The notes beneath the pieces were generated by a model, which saw only the letters and a list, made by a program, of their open reading frames with translations, was not told the origin of the DNA and did not search any database. Shown piece by piece: positions 10,341 through 19,760 of a stretch of DNA of 64,000 nt. Position numbers and translations under genes: made by a program. Each line of letters opens with the position of its first letter. The stretch's first letter is position 1. Source of the DNA: Chitinophagales bacterium (GTDB lineage: Bacteria; Bacteroidota; Bacteroidia; Chitinophagales; Chitinophagaceae); assembly GCA_013298665.1 (NCBI GenBank), contig JAAFIK010000003.1, positions 128,641 to 192,640 of the forward strand. Reading direction: 5' to 3'.

Positions 10341-10718
10341 ACATATATACGGGTTTCCGGAAAAGTCAGGTTGTCACGGTAATTGATCTGTTCCGGTCAG
10401 TGAGGGCAGTTTGGCTTTTTTTGCCCGTTTTGTCATCATTGTGCCATTTTACAGGAGTATGCTGCGCTTCCCCACTCCGATTTTCTTAAGCAAATGCCTT
10501 GAAAATAAGTTGATTATACATCTGGAGTCACTAAGTTGAGACATATCAGGCCAATTTATGGACATTAAAGGCATCTTGTCTACATCTGGCGGTTAATTCC
10601 CTCAACAAGTCTGAGCAGGTCAAGGGTGGTGGACAAATCGGGCATGGCTCAAAGTGTCCTATAGTTGTCTCAGTCTTCACATGGAGATGACTTAATTTTG
10701 TATAAGATCATAAATTAT

Positions 10719-11648
10719 ATGCCCGGTACAAAAGTCATTTTTTTAGTTTTGCCCAATGTTCACCTGCTGGATCTTGCAGGTGTTGATCAGGTTTTCTATG
10801 AAGCCATTGAGCACCATGTTGATATTACCATTGAGTACTGTTCATTTACTGACCACCTGTACACATCAACACATCTCCCTTTTGGAAGCCTGAAACATTT
10901 CAGTGAGATTCAGGTTTCGCATGGCGACTATATTTTTATACCAGGCTCAGACGTCGCGTACCTCAATTCTGAAGAATTGGCCAAAGAAAAATCACTTTTT
11001 GAATGGGTCGTTGCCGCATATGATAAACGTGTTACCCTCTGTACCATTTGTACCGGCGCCTTCTTTTTGGCGATCACCGGATTGCTTGATGGGAAAAATT
11101 GCACCACGCACTGGAAGCGCACCGCCGAACTTCAAAGAATGTATCCAAGGCTTCGTGTTCTTGAAAACATTCTTTTTACCGAAGATGACAGGATATATAC
11201 CAGCGCAGGGGTGACCTCGGGTATTGATATGGCTTTGCATATCATCGGAAAGATTAAAGACGATTATATGGCATATAAGATTGCCCGGGAATTGGTGGTG
11301 TACAATCGTCGTCCCGGCAATCAGGCACAACAAAGTATATTCCTCAATTACCGCAACCATATCCATTCCTGTATTCACAGGGTGCAGGACTGGCTGCAGG
11401 AAAATATAGACAAGAAAGTCACCCTCTATGAACTCTCGGAAATTGCCGGTATGAGTACCAGAACACTCACCCGGGTATTTAAGCGGGAAACCTCAATATC
11501 AGTAAACGAATATATTACGCTGATCAGGAAAGAAAGGATCAATGAGCTTATGAAGAATCCTGACATTTCAAGGGTTGAGATTGCCCAGAAATGCGGATTG
11601 AAAAGTGAGCGACAGGTTACAAGGATTTTAAAGAAGGAAGCGGTTTAG
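10719..11648 (+). CDS. GlxA/FtrA-type AraC-family transcriptional regulator (DJ-1/PfpI-like domain + AraC HTH)
   Basis: N-terminal VIFLVLPNVHLLDLAGVDQVFYEA and TICTGAFFLAITGLLDGKNCTTHW (DJ-1/PfpI-like); C-terminal LSEIAGMSTRTLTRVFKRETSISVNEYI (AraC HTH). ATG at 10719 preferred over TTG at 10665. Confidence 0.9.
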   Translation: MPGTKVIFLVLPNVHLLDLAGVDQVFYEAIEHHVDITIEYCSFTDHLYTSTHLPFGSLKHFSEIQVSHGDYIFIPGSDVAYLNSEELAKEKSLFEWVVAAYDKRVTLCTICTGAFFLAITGLLDGKNCTTHWKRTAELQRMYPRLRVLENILFTEDDRIYTSAGVTSGIDMALHIIGKIKDDYMAYKIARELVVYNRRPGNQAQQSIFLNYRNHIHSCIHRVQDWLQENIDKKVTLYELSEIAGMSTRTLTRVFKRETSISVNEYITLIRKERINELMKNPDISRVEIAQKCGLKSERQVTRILKKEAV

Positions 11649-11775
11649 TCACATCCTTACTCTGCCCTGCTAATACCGATGCCAGCAATCATGCCACACA
11701 GGTTTCGCATGTAAAAAAATACCTGTATTGAATACTTGATGATATTATCAAAACATTGCTCTTAAACAAGGTATT

Positions 11776-14190
11776 ATGGAAAAGTCACTACAAACAATAC
11801 TTACTAAAAAACTGCCCGTCATACTGCTGCTGGTACTGATGGCAATGGCTGGTCAGTCGCAGAACCTGACCCTGACGGGAAAAATCACCGGAAATAAAGA
11901 CAGCCTGCTCGGTGGTGAGGTGCTGATCCTGGATGTCAAAGACGCAAAACTGATTAAAGTAAGCCCTTTTGTAAATGGGGTATTGCATGTTCCGGGTATT
12001 CATGTCACCAATTTTGTGCTTAAAATTGCCGCCCATGGTTATCCCGACACTTCCATAACGGTAAACATTACCCAGCAAACGGCAGATTATGACATCGGGG
12101 CTATCCGTTTGGCACATTTCAACAACCTGAGTGGCGTAACCGTATTCGCCCGGACGCCTATCTCGAAAAAGTCGGATGAAGGAACCATTCTTAACGTAGA
12201 AAATACCGTTCTGGCCTCAAGTTCTAATACTAACGAACTCCTCACGCGTTCGCCGGGTGTTGTGGCAAGCGGTAATACCCTTCAGATTTTTGGTAAGGGC
12301 GAGGCACTGATTTACCTGAATGGTAAACAGATATTGTACGAAAGGATTGCTTCGATCCCGGTAAATCTCGTCAAGCAGGTAGAGATCATCACCAATCCCT
12401 CCGCCAAATACGATGCTAAGGGCCGTGCAGTAATCAATATCATCACCAAAAAATCGACTGAAGAGGGCTGGAAGGCAGTTATTACGCAACACTTTACCGC
12501 AGCCAGGCATTTTATGAGTACTTCCGCTGTCAATCTTTCTTATGCTAAAAAGAAATTATCACTTTCGGGAGACCTCAGCGTACTCACGGGTACCGACTGG
12601 TTTAATAATACCATCAGTTCTTCGGCCAATTACAGTGGGGATGTGTATACGAACTACAATTATTATGAGGCCAATACCAAACAACCGCATATTGCCAATT
12701 ACAAGTTGGGTATGGGGTACGAAATCAATAAAAAATCGGATATCTCGATTCAGTATGATGGCCTGGATGGGTTAAAGAGATCAGGCATGTCCACAAGCGC
12801 GAGGATCGTGGTACCCAACAGCCCTGCTACTTTTATCTCTACATTCAATGATGGCTCCACCCGCAATTCAAATAATTCCATCAACGCCAACTACAACCGG
12901 AAACTGGACGCAGCAGGAAGTACCCTGTTTATTGGCGGGCAATACAATAAATTCAAAACAAGGGTGTATGACCAGATTGCCGAAGATGTTGCCAAAGGCG
13001 GAAGTGCCCGTAAAGCTTACCGCGTAAACGATGGCCGCAACAGCATTGACCTCTTTACCATGCAGTTTGATGTGGTGAAGAAGCTGAAGAATGCCCGCCG
13101 GATTGAGATCGGTGGTAAGTATTCCAGTGTGGTGAATGACGGTTCGGTGATCTTCAAATCAAAGAAAGACCTGAACGATGAACTGACGGCATTCCCCGAA
13201 CTGTCGAATAGTTTTCTCTACCAGGAAAGAATACCGGCTGCATACTTCCAGTTTGCCGACAATAGCCGTTCCAAACTGAGTTTCTCCTTTGGTGCACGTG
13301 CTGAAATGTCGATTGTAAAAGGTACTTCCCGCAAACTGAATAAAGTGGTATTGGATAGCAATTATGTTAATCTCTTCCCGAACGCGAAAGTGTCTTATAC
13401 CATAAACCCTGACTGGTCTGTTGCTGCCAGTTACTCCCGTCGCATCAACCGCCCGCAGTACCAGAGCATTGATCCATTTGTATGGTACCAGGATTCACTC
13501 ACTTCATTCCAGGGTAATACACGATTAACACCTGAATTGGTTAATTCAATAGAGGCCTTGCTTACCTTCAAATCCTTCGGACTGAAACTGGGTTATGCTT
13601 TTTCCAAAAATGTACTGCGTGCGGTATTGGTAACGGGTAATACGGGTCCGAACAGTTTTATCTTCACGATAGACAACCTGCGCAGGTTTAAACAATACAG
13701 TGCCACACTGGAGTTCCCCTACGACACTAAGTACTGGAGTTCCTACAACATGATCAGTTACAACCTGAATCAGTTCTACGATGACCGTCCTCAGTACAAA
13801 ATGAGTATGCCCGTTACACCTATGTGGTACATCTACCTGTACCAGCAGTTTAAGATTCCGAAGTGGTTTAACATCGACCTGACTGCCGAGTATACCTCTT
13901 CGCAAAGTGATGCGATCACATCGCGTCACCCGCTCTATCAGGTAACAACCGGATTGTCAAGATCATTTATGAATAATAAACTGACCCTCCGCTTCCTGTT
14001 CAATGATATGCTCAGGACGCAGCGCTGGTGGGGAGAAAGGGCTTTCGGAAATATCTATGCTACATACGATCAACGTTTTAACACACACTATGCCAGACTC
14101 ACGGCTACCTATCGGTTCGGCAAACTGAAAAAAAGCAACTACAAAAACAAATCGGTTAACGACGACCAGTTTAACAGGATCAAGCGTTAA
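11776..14190 (+). CDS. TonB-dependent receptor-like outer membrane beta-barrel protein
   Basis: Signal peptide, plug-like region (LLTRSPGVVASGNTLQIFGKGEALIYLNGKQI...VKQVEIITNPSAKYDAKGRAVINIITKK), long beta-barrel C-terminus. Confidence 0.9.
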   Translation: MEKSLQTILTKKLPVILLLVLMAMAGQSQNLTLTGKITGNKDSLLGGEVLILDVKDAKLIKVSPFVNGVLHVPGIHVTNFVLKIAAHGYPDTSITVNITQQTADYDIGAIRLAHFNNLSGVTVFARTPISKKSDEGTILNVENTVLASSSNTNELLTRSPGVVASGNTLQIFGKGEALIYLNGKQILYERIASIPVNLVKQVEIITNPSAKYDAKGRAVINIITKKSTEEGWKAVITQHFTAARHFMSTSAVNLSYAKKKLSLSGDLSVLTGTDWFNNTISSSANYSGDVYTNYNYYEANTKQPHIANYKLGMGYEINKKSDISIQYDGLDGLKRSGMSTSARIVVPNSPATFISTFNDGSTRNSNNSINANYNRKLDAAGSTLFIGGQYNKFKTRVYDQIAEDVAKGGSARKAYRVNDGRNSIDLFTMQFDVVKKLKNARRIEIGGKYSSVVNDGSVIFKSKKDLNDELTAFPELSNSFLYQERIPAAYFQFADNSRSKLSFSFGARAEMSIVKGTSRKLNKVVLDSNYVNLFPNAKVSYTINPDWSVAASYSRRINRPQYQSIDPFVWYQDSLTSFQGNTRLTPELVNSIEALLTFKSFGLKLGYAFSKNVLRAVLVTGNTGPNSFIFTIDNLRRFKQYSATLEFPYDTKYWSSYNMISYNLNQFYDDRPQYKMSMPVTPMWYIYLYQQFKIPKWFNIDLTAEYTSSQSDAITSRHPLYQVTTGLSRSFMNNKLTLRFLFNDMLRTQRWWGERAFGNIYATYDQRFNTHYARLTATYRFGKLKKSNYKNKSVNDDQFNRIKR

Positions 14191-14752
14191 ATGATTTGTA
14201 TGGCTAAACCAATTGAAGAGGACCTGGTTGTCCGGTAAAAGAAGCGAAACCATTTTGAAAAACATTGCCTGGTGGGTATAGTACATATTAGTGGCCAGAC
14301 TGAATTGTACTTACTACTGAATTTCTTTTACCGGACATTTTTCATGTTGGTAATGCAACAGGAGATGACCACAATATCCACAATAACCCCAGCAAACAGG
14401 GTTGTTTTGAAAAAGATGAGGTCGTTGCTAATACTAACCGGAAAATAGTATGTTTTACACCTGACGCAGATTTTGCTGATCTGGTGGCTATTCCCAAAAG
14501 GGATAACCGCCAGGTAAACAAAATGCGCATAACCAACGGTATTTGTGCAGTATGTAAGTACCACTGCATGGATCAACCTTTTGACGAGCACGCAGAACCA
14601 CCCGTCGCATTCCTACACACCCCTTTCTTTGGCGGAGGGGGGACACTTGGCCGTAATGCTACCTTTTTTCGGACATAGTCGCTGCTTAGCAGGGCTGTGT
14701 CTTTTTTTTGTCCATAGCTGATGTCCGGCCTTCTTTCTTTTCCATTCCCCTT

Positions 14753-14783
14753 TTGGTTATGTCAGAAATACTTCCTACCTTTG
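14753..14783 (+). promoter_or_regulatory. Putative Bacteroidota-type promoter upstream of fusA
   Basis: TTG at 14753-14755, 20-nt gap, TACCTTTG (TAnnTTTG consensus) at 14776-14783. Confidence 0.45.
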
Positions 14784-15015
14784 CGCCGCCAAAAGGCTGG
14801 TTTTATGGATGGGTACAAGTAAAGTACAGACCAGGTGAATTTGGCAGACTATGAGAGTTTAATACAACATATCATTCACTCCCACTCCCGGGAGCAAGGC
14901 AGACATGCCGGGTAATGGTTATGATTTTATCGCTGCACACATATATTCACCAGCAGAAAGACATAACCGCAATAAAAGAATCACAGTTTCAATTTATCAT
15001 TTTTAACTCAATACA

Positions 15016-17169
15016 ATGGCAGATTTACGTTATCAACGGAACTTCGGTATTGCTGCGCACATTGATGCGGGCAAGACCACCACTACAGAGCGTATCCTGT
15101 ATTACACCGGTGTAAACCATAAGATCGGTGAAGTACACGATGGCGCTGCAACGATGGACTGGATGGCACAGGAACAGGAAAGGGGTATCACCATTACTTC
15201 TGCTGCCACTACCTGTTTCTGGAACTTCCCAACGGTGCAGGGGGCTAAAACTCCTGAAACCAAACAATACAAATTCAACATCATTGATACACCCGGTCAC
15301 GTGGACTTTACTGTAGAGGTAGAGCGCTCACTCCGTGTATTGGATGGGTTACTGGCATTGTTCTGCGCAGTGTCGGGTGTAGAACCCCAGTCTGAAACCG
15401 TTTGGCGGCAGGCCAACCGTTACAAGGTACCGCGTATCGGTTTTGTAAACAAAATGGATCGTGCCGGTGCCGACTTCCTGAATGTGGTAAAGCAGGTGAA
15501 GGAAATGCTGGGTGCCAAAGCTGTACCCCTGCAGTTGCCGATCGGTGCTGAAGACGGATTTAAGGGTGTGGTAGACCTGATCAAAATGGAAGGGATGGTT
15601 TGGGACGATGCTACACAAGGGATGACGTATAAAGTGGTACCCATTCCTGAAGATATGATCGATGAGGTAAACGAATGGCGCCAGCACCTGATTGAAGCCG
15701 TAGCGGATTATGATGATAAGCTCCTGGAAAAATTCTTTGATGATCCCAATACGATCACCGAAGCTGAAATCCACGAAGCCATCCGCAAAGCAACCATTGA
15801 TATCTCTATCATTCCGATGATGTGCGGTTCTTCATTCAAGAATAAGGGTGTACAGACTGCATTGGATGCAATCGTACGCTACCTGCCCGGTCCGATGGAT
15901 ATTGAAGCCATCAAAGGCACGAATCCTGATACAGGCGAAGAAATTCTCCGTCATTGTGATCCAAAGGAGCCATTCAGTGCCCTGGCTTTCAAAATCATGA
16001 CCGATCCATTTGTGGGACGTTTGGCGTTCTTCCGGGCGTACAGCGGCCGTCTGGATTCCGGTAGTTATGTACTCAATACCCGTACGGGCAAAAATGAGCG
16101 CATCAGCCGTATCATGCAGATGCATGCCAACAAGCAAAACCCGGTTGATTATATTGAAGCAGGCGATATCGGCGCGGCAGTTGGGTTTAAGGACATCAAG
16201 ACCGGCGATACCCTGTGTAATGAAAACAGCCCCATCGTGCTTGAAGCGATGACCTTCCCTGAGCCGGTGATCAGCGTGGCTATTGAGCCTAAAACACAGG
16301 CCGATGTTGATAAAATGGGTATGGCGATTGCCAAACTGGTGGAAGAAGATCCTACACTGCGGGTAAAGACCGATGAAGAAACCGGTCAGACTATCCTTAG
16401 TGGTATGGGTGAATTACATCTGGAGATCATCATCGACAGGATGAAGCGTGAGTTTAAAGTAGAGATCAACCAGGGTGCACCTCAGGTGGCCTATAAAGAA
16501 GCTTTCCAGGCAAATGTTGAGCACCGTGAAACGCTGAAAAAGCAAACCGGTGGTCGTGGTAAATTCGCTGATATCGTGTTCGAAATCGGGCCGGTGGATG
16601 AAGAATGGCAAAAAGAAAACCCAGATAAGAATTACCAGTTTGTCAATGACCTGTTTGGTGGCAGCATTCCCCGCGAATTTGTGGCACCGATGCAGAAAGG
16701 TTTTGAGTCGGCCATGTCAACGGGTGTTCTGGCAGCCTATCCGATGGAGAGTATGAAAATACGTGTATATGATGGTAGCTTCCATGCTGTGGATAGTGAC
16801 GGTATGAGTTTTGAACTTTGTGCGAAAGCGGGCTTCCGTAACGCCGGTAAAAAAGCGAAACCGGCATTACTCGAACCCATCATGAAGGTAGAGGTAATTA
16901 CCCCCGATCAATACATGGGTGATGTTACCGGTGACCTGAACCGCCGTCGTGGTATGCTGGAAGGTATGGACAGCAAAGCTGGTTTGCAGGTGATCAAAGC
17001 AAAAGTACCTTTGAGCGAAATGTTTGGTTATGTAACCCAATTGCGTTCGCTGTCATCCGGCCGTGCCTCATCAACCATGGAGTTCAGCCATTACAGCCCT
17101 GCGCCCAATAACATCGCAGAGGAAGTGATTGCCAAACAGAAGGGAAAGATTAAAGTGGAAGAAGAATAA
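15016..17169 (+). CDS. fusA: Elongation factor G
   Basis: [50 protein letters not shown] and full-length EF-G architecture. Confidence 0.98.
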   Translation: MADLRYQRNFGIAAHIDAGKTTTTERILYYTGVNHKIGEVHDGAATMDWMAQEQERGITITSAATTCFWNFPTVQGAKTPETKQYKFNIIDTPGHVDFTVEVERSLRVLDGLLALFCAVSGVEPQSETVWRQANRYKVPRIGFVNKMDRAGADFLNVVKQVKEMLGAKAVPLQLPIGAEDGFKGVVDLIKMEGMVWDDATQGMTYKVVPIPEDMIDEVNEWRQHLIEAVADYDDKLLEKFFDDPNTITEAEIHEAIRKATIDISIIPMMCGSSFKNKGVQTALDAIVRYLPGPMDIEAIKGTNPDTGEEILRHCDPKEPFSALAFKIMTDPFVGRLAFFRAYSGRLDSGSYVLNTRTGKNERISRIMQMHANKQNPVDYIEAGDIGAAVGFKDIKTGDTLCNENSPIVLEAMTFPEPVISVAIEPKTQADVDKMGMAIAKLVEEDPTLRVKTDEETGQTILSGMGELHLEIIIDRMKREFKVEINQGAPQVAYKEAFQANVEHRETLKKQTGGRGKFADIVFEIGPVDEEWQKENPDKNYQFVNDLFGGSIPREFVAPMQKGFESAMSTGVLAAYPMESMKIRVYDGSFHAVDSDGMSFELCAKAGFRNAGKKAKPALLEPIMKVEVITPDQYMGDVTGDLNRRRGMLEGMDSKAGLQVIKAKVPLSEMFGYVTQLRSLSSGRASSTMEFSHYSPAPNNIAEEVIAKQKGKIKVEEE

Positions 17170-17190
17170 GCATGTGTATGCTTTAAACAT

Positions 17191-17224
17191 AAAAGCCCCG
17201 CTCGAAAGAACGGGGCTTTTTTTA
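17191..17224 (+). terminator. Rho-independent terminator downstream of fusA
   Basis: AAAGCCCCG-ctcgaaagaa-CGGGGCTTT followed by T-run. Confidence 0.85.
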
Positions 17225-17252
17225 TTGTACCGGGAAACCCAGAACACTGAAC

Positions 17253-18218
17253 CTAATCTGGCGCGCGCGTAATTACAATGACGGCGTGCTTTTCAAAGCC
17301 TGCACGCAGACGGGCCTCATAACGTTTGTTGTCGTAGGTGATCACCATTAAGGCCGTATTGGGTGGTATGCTGCCCAGGTTTTCGGCCTGCATGATGATT
17401 TCGGTAATGCCATCCGGGCTGTTTAAGTTGATGTCGAAATGAAGTCCCTTATCCGTTAGCCGTTCTTTGACCAGCACCGGTTTTTTGTTGACGAATATGG
17501 TGACGGTATCATCATCCACGATTGCATTGTCGTAAAGAACGATATGTGCCAGTGAATCTTTTATTGTAAGGATATGCTGGATATCCTGTTTTCGATTGGC
17601 AAGCGTTTTGTCTTCGACTGCTTCTGCTGCCGGCGCGGGTTCGGTTATTGCCGGCGCGGGATCAGTTATTGCCGGCGCCAGCGTATCCGGATCAGTATCG
17701 GGTTTACGCATTTTCTGAAAAAAACTGGTGAGTTTCACGCCCAAAAACTGTTCGGGACTGTATTCGGGATCTTTTACTTTCTGGAGAACCACTACCAGGT
17801 CTTCACCAGGAAAGCAACTGGTATCTGCGTCAATACCCATGCCCGACCACTTACCGGCCAGATACTGGGTACGACCAACTTTGTACCATTGGAGGGTGTA
17901 TATTTTTGAACAGGGAAAAAAATCGCGTGGCAGGAGATAAATGGGCGTACCCGTTTCACTGAGTTCGAGGGTTTTGTCTTTTTTGTTCCGGCGACCCTCC
18001 GCACGGAAGAGTACAAAGCGCGCGCTGTCTTTAAAAACAAATGTACTGCCCCATACCGACCGGCCAGACTGGTAGAGTTGTACATCAAGACTTTCAACAC
18101 CATGGCCTATACTGCTGCTGCGGCTGATTTTACCACTCCAGATACCCTCAACACGCTGTGCTGATGCCGTGGACAGGCAAATCACCGTGATGAACAGGCA
18201 TTGCAGAAAGTGCAGCAT
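17253..18218 (-). CDS. Hypothetical secreted protein
   Basis: ORF with N-terminal signal peptide (MLHFLQCLFITVICLSTASAQ); Pro/Ala-rich linker PAITDPAPAITEPAPA. Confidence 0.75.
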   Translation of the reverse strand: MLHFLQCLFITVICLSTASAQRVEGIWSGKISRSSSIGHGVESLDVQLYQSGRSVWGSTFVFKDSARFVLFRAEGRRNKKDKTLELSETGTPIYLLPRDFFPCSKIYTLQWYKVGRTQYLAGKWSGMGIDADTSCFPGEDLVVVLQKVKDPEYSPEQFLGVKLTSFFQKMRKPDTDPDTLAPAITDPAPAITEPAPAAEAVEDKTLANRKQDIQHILTIKDSLAHIVLYDNAIVDDDTVTIFVNKKPVLVKERLTDKGLHFDINLNSPDGITEIIMQAENLGSIPPNTALMVITYDNKRYEARLRAGFEKHAVIVITRAPD

Positions 18219-18352
18219 AGCGGTATACTATTTTGTTATCGCATTATAAATATAAACCAAAAACTGGTGATATAGAACGTTGCTGCGGATGATTGTAAGT
18301 TTTAACAATTCAATGAAGATTTATGTTGCCTGCCTATGGTACAACCACCCGC

Positions 18353-18388
18353 AAAAAGCCGCCTGTATTGTACAGACGGCTTTTGTTT
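18353..18388. terminator. Bidirectional terminator-like hairpin
   Basis: AAAAAGCCGcCTGTATTGTACAGaCGGCTTTTGTTTT between a minus-strand start and a minus-strand stop; usable by the DM13 gene. Confidence 0.65.
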
Positions 18389-18419
18389 TAACACCATATC
18401 CGAACCATATAATCATTGC

Positions 18420-18854
18420 TTACTGAAGTACTGCGTGGCCAAACAGCACTGAAAAATCTTCACACCAGATCAATACCCGGTTGTTGGTACTGTAATTAAT
18501 GGCCGGGGTCAGTTCATAAGAAAAATTACCGGATACCGCGCGTAAGGTACCCACCTGTACATAAGATGATGCACTATTGTTGGGGGATAGCCATACCCGA
18601 AGATCGGGGCCATTATCGGTTTTGAAATTCTCAAAGACGAGGAATTTTTTACCCATACCATCCTGGGTTACTTTTACAGTACCGCTGGTGTTGTGTACAT
18701 TACTTACAAAACTCCCACTTGCAAGAACAGTCCCCATGGGTACTACCTCCACCACATTAACAGGGGTGTTGTTTTCCTTTTTGCAGGCGGGGAGCAGAAA
18801 AGTTACTACAGCCACAGCGAGAAAGGTATTGGCAATTGTGCGTATGGATTGCAT
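18420..18854 (-). CDS. DM13 domain-containing lipoprotein-like protein
   Basis: Lipobox-like LLPACKKE; GSFVSNVHNTSGTVKV...FENFKTDNGPDLRVWLS typical of DM13. Confidence 0.8.
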   Translation of the reverse strand: MQSIRTIANTFLAVAVVTFLLPACKKENNTPVNVVEVVPMGTVLASGSFVSNVHNTSGTVKVTQDGMGKKFLVFENFKTDNGPDLRVWLSPNNSASSYVQVGTLRAVSGNFSYELTPAINYSTNNRVLIWCEDFSVLFGHAVLQ

Positions 18855-18958
18855 CGGCTTTTATTTTTAAATGGTTTTATTCAGTTACGAGATAATAACG
18901 CCAATGGTTTTACCTGAATACCAGCCGATGTGTGACGCCGGGTGGTTACCCACTTGTA

Positions 18959-19543
18959 TCAGCGGTTGCGGATCTTAATGGCACTGATGCTTATCGGGGG
19001 AGAAAATGTTTCACCATTGGCAGGCTCAAGTTGCAACTTGCGTATAATAGTCATGCCTTTGAAAACCTTGCCAAATGCGGCAAAGCCCTCTTTGTCGCCA
19101 TTGTAAGCATTACCATAATCAAACTGGGTCTGGTCGCCGATACAGATAAAGAACTCCGTATTGGCTGAGCCAACCGTGGTACGTGCGAGGGAAATGGTGC
19201 CATCGGTATGACTGAGGCCGGTTTGCCGGGTAGACTCGTGCGGGATACCCGGAACGGTGAGGCTATTGCCTGTAAACATGCCCCCCTGTATGAGTCCGGT
19301 ATTGGAGCCGGGGGTAAGGCCTTCCAGCAGCAATACCCGGTAAAATGCCGCCCTGGTATAAAAGCCCGAATCAATATATGACAGGAAAGCGGCTACTGTT
19401 TTGGGTGCTTTTGCAGGAAAGAGTTCTACTTCAATATCCCCGGCACTTGTTTCAATAATAATGTGGGGATTGGGGTATTGGGGCTGGCTGCATCCCACGA
19501 TGGTGAGGAAGGCTATGGCGATAATGTTTAAGCGTTTATACAT
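18959..19543 (-). CDS. Peptidyl-prolyl cis-trans isomerase, cyclophilin type (lipoprotein)
   Basis: Lipobox IVGCSQ; IIIETSAGDIEVELFPAKAPKTVAAFLSYI, GTISLARTTVGSANTEFFICIGD. Longer upstream start (19666) is repeat sequence and not favoured. Confidence 0.9.
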   Translation of the reverse strand: MYKRLNIIAIAFLTIVGCSQPQYPNPHIIIETSAGDIEVELFPAKAPKTVAAFLSYIDSGFYTRAAFYRVLLLEGLTPGSNTGLIQGGMFTGNSLTVPGIPHESTRQTGLSHTDGTISLARTTVGSANTEFFICIGDQTQFDYGNAYNGDKEGFAAFGKVFKGMTIIRKLQLEPANGETFSPPISISAIKIRNR

Positions 19544-19590
19544 ATCGCAATTTACGTCAAACCATGGTAAAACCAGATTGGAGATTGTTG

Positions 19591-19677
19591 CGGTTACAGG
19601 CAACATTGTCATTGTCATGTGTAACATTGCTGCCGTCATGCGCAACATTACCATTGTACTGTGCAATTGCCGCCGGA
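19591..19677. repeat. Degenerate approx. 21-bp tandem repeat, about 4 copies
   Basis: gttacaggcaacattgtcatt / gtcatgtgtaacattgctgcc / gtcatgcgcaacattaccatt / gtactgtgcaattgccgccgg. Confidence 0.7.
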
Positions 19678-19760
19678 ATACACCTATTATGGATTATTGT
19701 GTAATTTCGTTACCGGTTTCATCAACTGCATGACCACTTAAATCCAGTAAATCGCCCGTT

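Noticed and set aside
17620-17690. Short GGCGCGGG(T/A)TC(G/A)GTTATTGCC repeat
   Set aside because: Encodes the PAITDPAPAITEPAPA linker of the overlapping gene; ordinary low-complexity linker.
19544-19666. N-terminal extension of the cyclophilin ORF (MHSTMVMLRMTAAMLHMTMTM...)
   Set aside because: Derived from the 21-bp repeat; the lipoprotein signal begins cleanly at the ATG at 19543.
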